From: Bacteroidota bacterium
GTDB lineage: Bacteria > Bacteroidota > Bacteroidia > UKL13-3
NCBI GenBank assembly: GCA_013298895.1
Contig: JAAFJM010000001.1
Span: 124,001 to 188,000 of the forward strand
Direction: 5' to 3'
DNA length: 64,000 nt
Shown here one piece after another: positions 60,224 to 64,000 of the stretch. A program made the position numbers and the translations under genes. The notes beneath the pieces were generated by a model that ran no database searches, was not told the DNA's origin, and worked only from the letters and a program-made list of their open reading frames with translations. Position 1 is the first letter of the stretch. Each line of letters starts with the position of its first letter.

Positions 60224-61900
60224 TCAGACAAAATTAAGCTTGCTGTGTTTTTTACTATATAAAAAATAAATAAACAAGCCTATTACTAACCAGCACCCAA
60301 AAGCAATCCAATTGCTTTTACCTAATTGGGTCATAAGGTAAAAATTTGTAATCATTCCTAATACAGGTAACAATGAAAACCGATGTATAAAAGTTAGAAT
60401 AGAAATGATAGCGAACAATAACCAAAAACTATAGGCAGGAAAATTTGCTGACCAATCTAAACTTTGGAATATTCTATTCTCATCAAAAACTGTAAACAAG
60501 AAAAAACAAACTAAAAAAAGCAAGGGCATAATTATTCTACCACTGATATAAGGAACTCTAAATCCTTTATGTTCTGTGTTTTTGTGACTTTCCATTTGAA
60601 TTACACCTGCATTTACCAAAACAAAAGCGAATAAAGTACCAATACTACTTAAATCGGTTACTTCTTTTAAATTTAAAAACAATGTAGGAATTGCAACCAA
60701 ACCACCTGTAATTAAAGTAGAAAAATAGGGTGTTTTGAACTTTGGATGTATATTACTAAATTTTTTAGGTAATAACCCATCTCTACTCATACTCATCCAA
60801 ATTCTAGGCTGTCCATTCTGAAAAACCAACAATACCGAAGCCATTGCTATTACTGCACTTACAGCCACAATTCCGCTCATCCAACCTACGTTTAATTTTT
60901 GAAAAACAAATGCTAATGGATCACCAACAGCAAGTTCCTTGTAACTAATCATACCTGTTAACGTGAGAGAAATTAAAATGTATAAAACAGTACAAATAAT
61001 TAATGAAGCAATCATTGATTTAGGTAAATCGCGTTCAGGATTTTTACACTCTTCAGCTGTTGTTGCTAATGCATCAAAGCCGATATATGCAAAAAAAACT
61101 GAAGAAACACCTTGCAAAACGCCTTGTATTTTTTTTGGCATAAATGGACTCCAATTTTCGGGATTAACATAAAACGCACCTACAATAATTACTAAAACTA
61201 TTACCATTAACTTAATAGTCACAAAAATATTGCTTGCTTTTTTTGTTTCATGCACACCTCTGTATATTAAAGCTGTAATTGCTAGCACTACTGCCACTGC
61301 TGGTAAATCAAAAATAAGTTTAAAACCTCCAACTGAAGGTGCAGTATTCCAAGCACTATATTGTTCACTTAAAGCAAAGGTTAGACTTTCGTTTTTACCT
61401 AACAGCAAATTAGCTTGCTCAAACCCAACTTTAGCCGTTAAATAATCCATTGTTAAATAATCAGGAATATGAATATTTAAACCGCTTAATAAACCTGTAA
61501 AATAATCGCTCCAACTTATTGCAACCACAATATTACCAATACCGTACTCTAAAATTAAAGCCCAACCTATAATCCAAGCTATAATTTCGCCAAAGGAAGC
61601 ATAAGCATATGTGTAGGCACTACCACTTATTGGTATAGAAGAAGCAAATTCAGCATAGCTCATTGCCGAAAAGCCACAAGCTATAGCAGTAAAAATAAAT
61701 AGTAAAATTACTGCTGGCCCGCCCATAAAACTTGCATTACCAATAGTACTAAAAATTCCGGCTCCAATAATAGCAGCAATTCCCATTGCTGTTAAATCGC
61801 GTAATGAAAGTGTTTTATTTAATAGATGGCTTCCATGTTCAGCCTTATTGGCTTCAATAAGTATTTGTGTTACATTCTTTTTACGAAAAAGCTGTTTCAT
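60224..61900 (-). CDS. APC-superfamily amino-acid permease (cationic amino-acid transporter-like)
   Basis: 558 residues with twelve to fourteen membrane segments. The conserved G-I-A-A-I-I-G-A-G-I-F-S-T-I-G motif (TM1) near 40-54, G-F-S-A-M-S-Y-A-E-F-A-S and A-Y-I-G-F-D-A-L-A-T-T-A-E-E match the APC/CAT branch. It imports amino acids, probably with protons. It has no operon partner; its start is 166 nt from the divergent LutB-like gene. Confidence 0.9.
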   Translation of the reverse strand: MKQLFRKKNVTQILIEANKAEHGSHLLNKTLSLRDLTAMGIAAIIGAGIFSTIGNASFMGGPAVILLFIFTAIACGFSAMSYAEFASSIPISGSAYTYAYASFGEIIAWIIGWALILEYGIGNIVVAISWSDYFTGLLSGLNIHIPDYLTMDYLTAKVGFEQANLLLGKNESLTFALSEQYSAWNTAPSVGGFKLIFDLPAVAVVLAITALIYRGVHETKKASNIFVTIKLMVIVLVIIVGAFYVNPENWSPFMPKKIQGVLQGVSSVFFAYIGFDALATTAEECKNPERDLPKSMIASLIICTVLYILISLTLTGMISYKELAVGDPLAFVFQKLNVGWMSGIVAVSAVIAMASVLLVFQNGQPRIWMSMSRDGLLPKKFSNIHPKFKTPYFSTLITGGLVAIPTLFLNLKEVTDLSSIGTLFAFVLVNAGVIQMESHKNTEHKGFRVPYISGRIIMPLLFLVCFFLFTVFDENRIFQSLDWSANFPAYSFWLLFAIISILTFIHRFSLLPVLGMITNFYLMTQLGKSNWIAFGCWLVIGLFIYFLYSKKHSKLNFV

Positions 61901-61963
61901 TATTTATTAAATTTTAGTAAAGTACGCTATGCAATTATACAATTATCTCTTAAATTGTAACTA

Positions 61964-61978
61964 TTCAACTAGGTTGAA
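61964..61978. promoter_or_regulatory. Short inverted repeat between permease and LutB-like gene
   Basis: TTCAAC-TAG-GTTGAA with perfect 6-bp arms, 64 nt before the permease start. A regulator site is possible, but 6-bp arms can occur by chance in AT-rich DNA. Confidence 0.3.
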
Positions 61979-62041
61979 ATCGAATAATAATTTGGAATAT
62001 CATTGAGTTTTGTTAAAAATAAAAATTTTGCTGTTGTATAT

Positions 62042-62063
62042 ATTTTACGTTAATTCGTAAAAT
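62042..62063. promoter_or_regulatory. Operator-like inverted repeat just upstream of the LutB-like start
   Basis: ATTTTACG (62042-62049), 6-nt centre, CGTAAAAT (62056-62063): perfect 8-bp arms, ending 3 nt before the ATG at 62067. It overlaps a TATTTTAC box (62041-62048) that could be the -7 element, so a bound protein would block transcription. FadR/GntR-type regulators control lut genes in other bacteria; no regulator gene is adjacent. Confidence 0.5.
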
Positions 62064-62066
62064 AAG

Positions 62067-63440
62067 ATGAGCGCTGAACAAACTTTTCACCAAGCTGTAA
62101 AAAAATCGTTGAAAAACAGTGAACTGCAAAACCGCACCATAAATGCAGCAGGTAAGCATCAGTTTGCAATGGCCGAGGCTGTAAAACAGTTTTCCGACCT
62201 CGAATTGGCGCGCAATAGGGCTAAATATATTAAATGGCGTGTAAACGAAAATTTAGATAAATACTTAATAGATTTTGAGGCAAACCTCATGCGAAAAGGT
62301 GGAAAGGTAATTTGGGCAGATACAGCTCAAACGGCCTTAACAGAAATCGACCAAATTATCAAAAAAAATCAAGCTAAGTATATTGTCAAGTCAAAATCAA
62401 CAATATGCAATGAAATAGGATTAAATGAATTTTTACGTTCAAAATCATATGATTTAACTGAAACCGATTTAGGCGATTTTATTGTTGATGGATTTAATGA
62501 AAAGCCCTTTCATAGCATATTACCAGCAGCTCATAAAACAAAACAAGAAATTAACGATTTACTCAATCAAAAAATTAGTGCTTCGCTCGACATTGAACTA
62601 AATGAGTTAACAAGAGATGTGAGAGATTACATGCGAGATAAATTCTATAAAGCGGATATTGGCATTACAGGTGCTAATTTCTTAATTGCAGAAAATGGCA
62701 TGGTTTGCATTTCGGAAAACGAAGGAAATGTAAGACTTGCAAGCACTTTTGTTAAAACGCATATAGTTGTTGCAGGCATTGATAAAATGCTACCTACCTT
62801 ACAAGATGTTGATTTGTTTTTTTCATTGCTTAGTAGTTATGGAAATGGGCAAAAACTTATGACATACAACACCATAGTTGGCCCTAAAGGTATTGATGAG
62901 CAAGATAGTCCAACTGAATTTATAGTTATCTTGGTTGATAATGGGAGAAGTAATGTGCTATCTACACATGATCAACGTGAAGCACTTTCTTGTATCAAAT
63001 GTGGTGCGTGTCATTTTGTTTGTCCTGTTTTTACTCAAATTGGTGGTCATAGTTATGAAAGTAATTATACCGGTCCAATTGGTTCTATTATTGAACCATT
63101 ATCTCATGGTTTAAAAGAGTATAATCATCTCAGCAATGCAAGCACATCTTGTGGTAAATGCAACGATGTTTGCCCTGTAAAAATTGACATAAGCAACCAT
63201 ATTATAAGAAATAGACGAGATACCATTAATTTAGGAAAAGAATCAACTGGTGAAAAACTTGCTTGGTATACTTGGACCAAGGCTATGTTAAGTCGTAAAA
63301 ATTTAAACCGCTCATCAAGTATTAAAAATTTCACTTTTAAACAACTTTATAAAGCTGATTGGGGCGTTGAACGCGAATTCCCGAAAATTGAAGAAAAATC
63401 ATTCAATCAATTATGGCGCGAAAAGTTTGGAGGCGTTTAA
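62067..63440 (+). CDS. LutB-like L-lactate utilization iron-sulfur protein
   Basis: 457 residues. An N-terminal LUD domain is followed by a ferredoxin-like pair of motifs: C309-x2-C312-x2-C315-x3-C319 (C-I-K-C-G-A-C-H-F-V-C-P) and C362-x2-C365-x3-C369 (C-G-K-C-N-D-V-C-P). This is the LutB/YkgF arrangement, a subunit that passes electrons from LutA/LutC-type L-lactate oxidation. The LutA and LutC partners are not in the window; the next gene is a (p)ppGpp synthetase. An operator-like palindrome precedes it. Confidence 0.88.
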   Translation: MSAEQTFHQAVKKSLKNSELQNRTINAAGKHQFAMAEAVKQFSDLELARNRAKYIKWRVNENLDKYLIDFEANLMRKGGKVIWADTAQTALTEIDQIIKKNQAKYIVKSKSTICNEIGLNEFLRSKSYDLTETDLGDFIVDGFNEKPFHSILPAAHKTKQEINDLLNQKISASLDIELNELTRDVRDYMRDKFYKADIGITGANFLIAENGMVCISENEGNVRLASTFVKTHIVVAGIDKMLPTLQDVDLFFSLLSSYGNGQKLMTYNTIVGPKGIDEQDSPTEFIVILVDNGRSNVLSTHDQREALSCIKCGACHFVCPVFTQIGGHSYESNYTGPIGSIIEPLSHGLKEYNHLSNASTSCGKCNDVCPVKIDISNHIIRNRRDTINLGKESTGEKLAWYTWTKAMLSRKNLNRSSSIKNFTFKQLYKADWGVEREFPKIEEKSFNQLWREKFGGV

Positions 63441-63604
63441 ATTGTAATAAAAATTTATAATTCTAATTACACTTTGAAATATAATAATTGATTGTAAATA
63501 AAGTCAATAAATTTAATGGTCTAACAAACTAAAAATATACATGACTGCGATTAAAAAATTATGAAAATAATTTTTTACATTGCCAATAAATCTTCACCAA
63601 AGTC

Positions 63605-64000
63605 ATGTTGAGTTCAGTAATTAATCAGGAGCAAGAAAACGAGCAAATTGTTAAAGCATATAGACATTTATTAAGGTCGTGTAAAGTTGCATTAAGCAAA
63701 CAAGACAGAGCGAACATTAGAGATGCATTTAACATTAGCTTAGAGGCACATAAAAGTATGAGGCGCAAAAGTGGAGAGCCTTATATACTCCACCCAATTG
63801 CAGTAGCTCAAATTTGTGCTGAAGAAATTGGATTAGGTACTACTTCTATTATTTGTGCTTTGCTCCACGACACAGTAGAAGATACTGACATTACTCTTGA
63901 ATTGTTGGATATGAAATTTGGTCCAAAAGTATCACAAATTATTGATGGACTAACTAAAATATCTGGGGTTTTCGACCAACAAGACAAGTCGATGCAAGCC
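63605..64000 (+). CDS. RelA/SpoT-family (p)ppGpp synthetase/hydrolase, N-terminal part
   Basis: 132 codons are visible and run off the window edge. The N-terminal HD hydrolase domain is present: R-K-S-G-E-P-Y-I-L-H-P-I-A-V-A, then A-L-L-H-D-T-V-E-D-T, which holds the metal and catalytic residues, and later G-L-T-K-I-S. Such proteins make and degrade the alarmone (p)ppGpp. The intact HD motif suggests a bifunctional Rel (synthesis and hydrolysis). ATG at 63605 is the first in frame. Its gap to the LutB-like gene is 164 nt. Confidence 0.9.
   Translation, partial: MLSSVINQEQENEQIVKAYRHLLRSCKVALSKQDRANIRDAFNISLEAHKSMRRKSGEPYILHPIAVAQICAEEIGLGTTSIICALLHDTVEDTDITLELLDMKFGPKVSQIIDGLTKISGVFDQQDKSMQA

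Noticed and set aside
1-64000. tRNA, rRNA or riboswitch genes
   Set aside because: Scanning the intergenic gaps for cloverleaf or riboswitch-like elements gave nothing convincing; the gaps are short or filled by the repeats listed.

Overview
The window is AT-rich chromosomal DNA of a Bacteroidota (Bacteroidetes) bacterium. Four things point there. Two very large secreted proteins end in type IX secretion (T9SS) C-terminal sorting domains. SecA is about 1100 residues long. There are Bacteroidota-type families (DUF4199, HTTM, OstA-like, PKD-repeat proteins). Recognisable promoters have the form TTTG / about 19 nt / TAnnTTTG, and most starts lack a Shine-Dalgarno sequence. I cannot place it below phylum. 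No tRNA, rRNA, CRISPR array or insertion sequence was seen. Almost all of the window is a densely coded core genome.

Layout. 1-4.1 kb: end of a GT2 glycosyltransferase, a small unknown gene, tilS and an OstA/LptA-like exported protein. 4.2-13 kb: one 2924-residue secreted protein made of three long homologous repeat-rich modules, PKD repeats and a T9SS tail. 13-23 kb: truA, a SPOR protein, deoC, secA, rplU-rpmA, an alpha/beta hydrolase and lon. 23-27 kb: a leftward run of pssA, purS, an M28 peptidase, a polysaccharide flippase and dut. 27-31.5 kb: a secreted subtilisin-like protease with PKD and T9SS domains, preceded by a small exported protein. 31.6-36.6 kb: a SprT-like protease, an IscA-type protein, rpsT, radC, then an ECF sigma operon (sigma factor, acyltransferase, membrane protein with an internal repeat, Spy-like periplasmic protein). 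36.7-40.2 kb: lytic transglycosylase, RluD-type pseudouridine synthase, ABC permease. 40.5-42.9 kb: the only accessory-looking stretch, with three unrecognised genes, a degraded coding remnant and a composite inverted-repeat element. 42.9-54.8 kb: tatD, cdd, an HTTM protein, a leftward operon (dihydroorotase-like protein, unknown, DUF4199, GT2, GT4), a DinB gene broken by a nonsense codon, an acyltransferase, msrA and an ACMSD-type decarboxylase. 54.8-64 kb: TPR protein, Crp/Fnr regulator, M61 peptidase, LolA-like protein, small TPR protein, amino-acid permease, LutB-like protein and the start of a RelA/SpoT gene.

The least expected pattern is not a gene. At least eight places carry degenerate tandem arrays with a strict 7-nt period (one has an 8-nt period). 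Each array has its own unit sequence. Several sit inside or at the edges of genes: one encodes the hydrophobic core of a signal peptide, one lies in a glycosyltransferase, and two abut stop codons. Other notable observations are a dihydroorotase-like protein that has lost its metal-binding residues, a perfect 14-bp-arm inverted repeat directly before the ACMSD gene, and several genes whose -7 promoter box lies only 4-5 nt before the start codon, which implies leaderless mRNAs.
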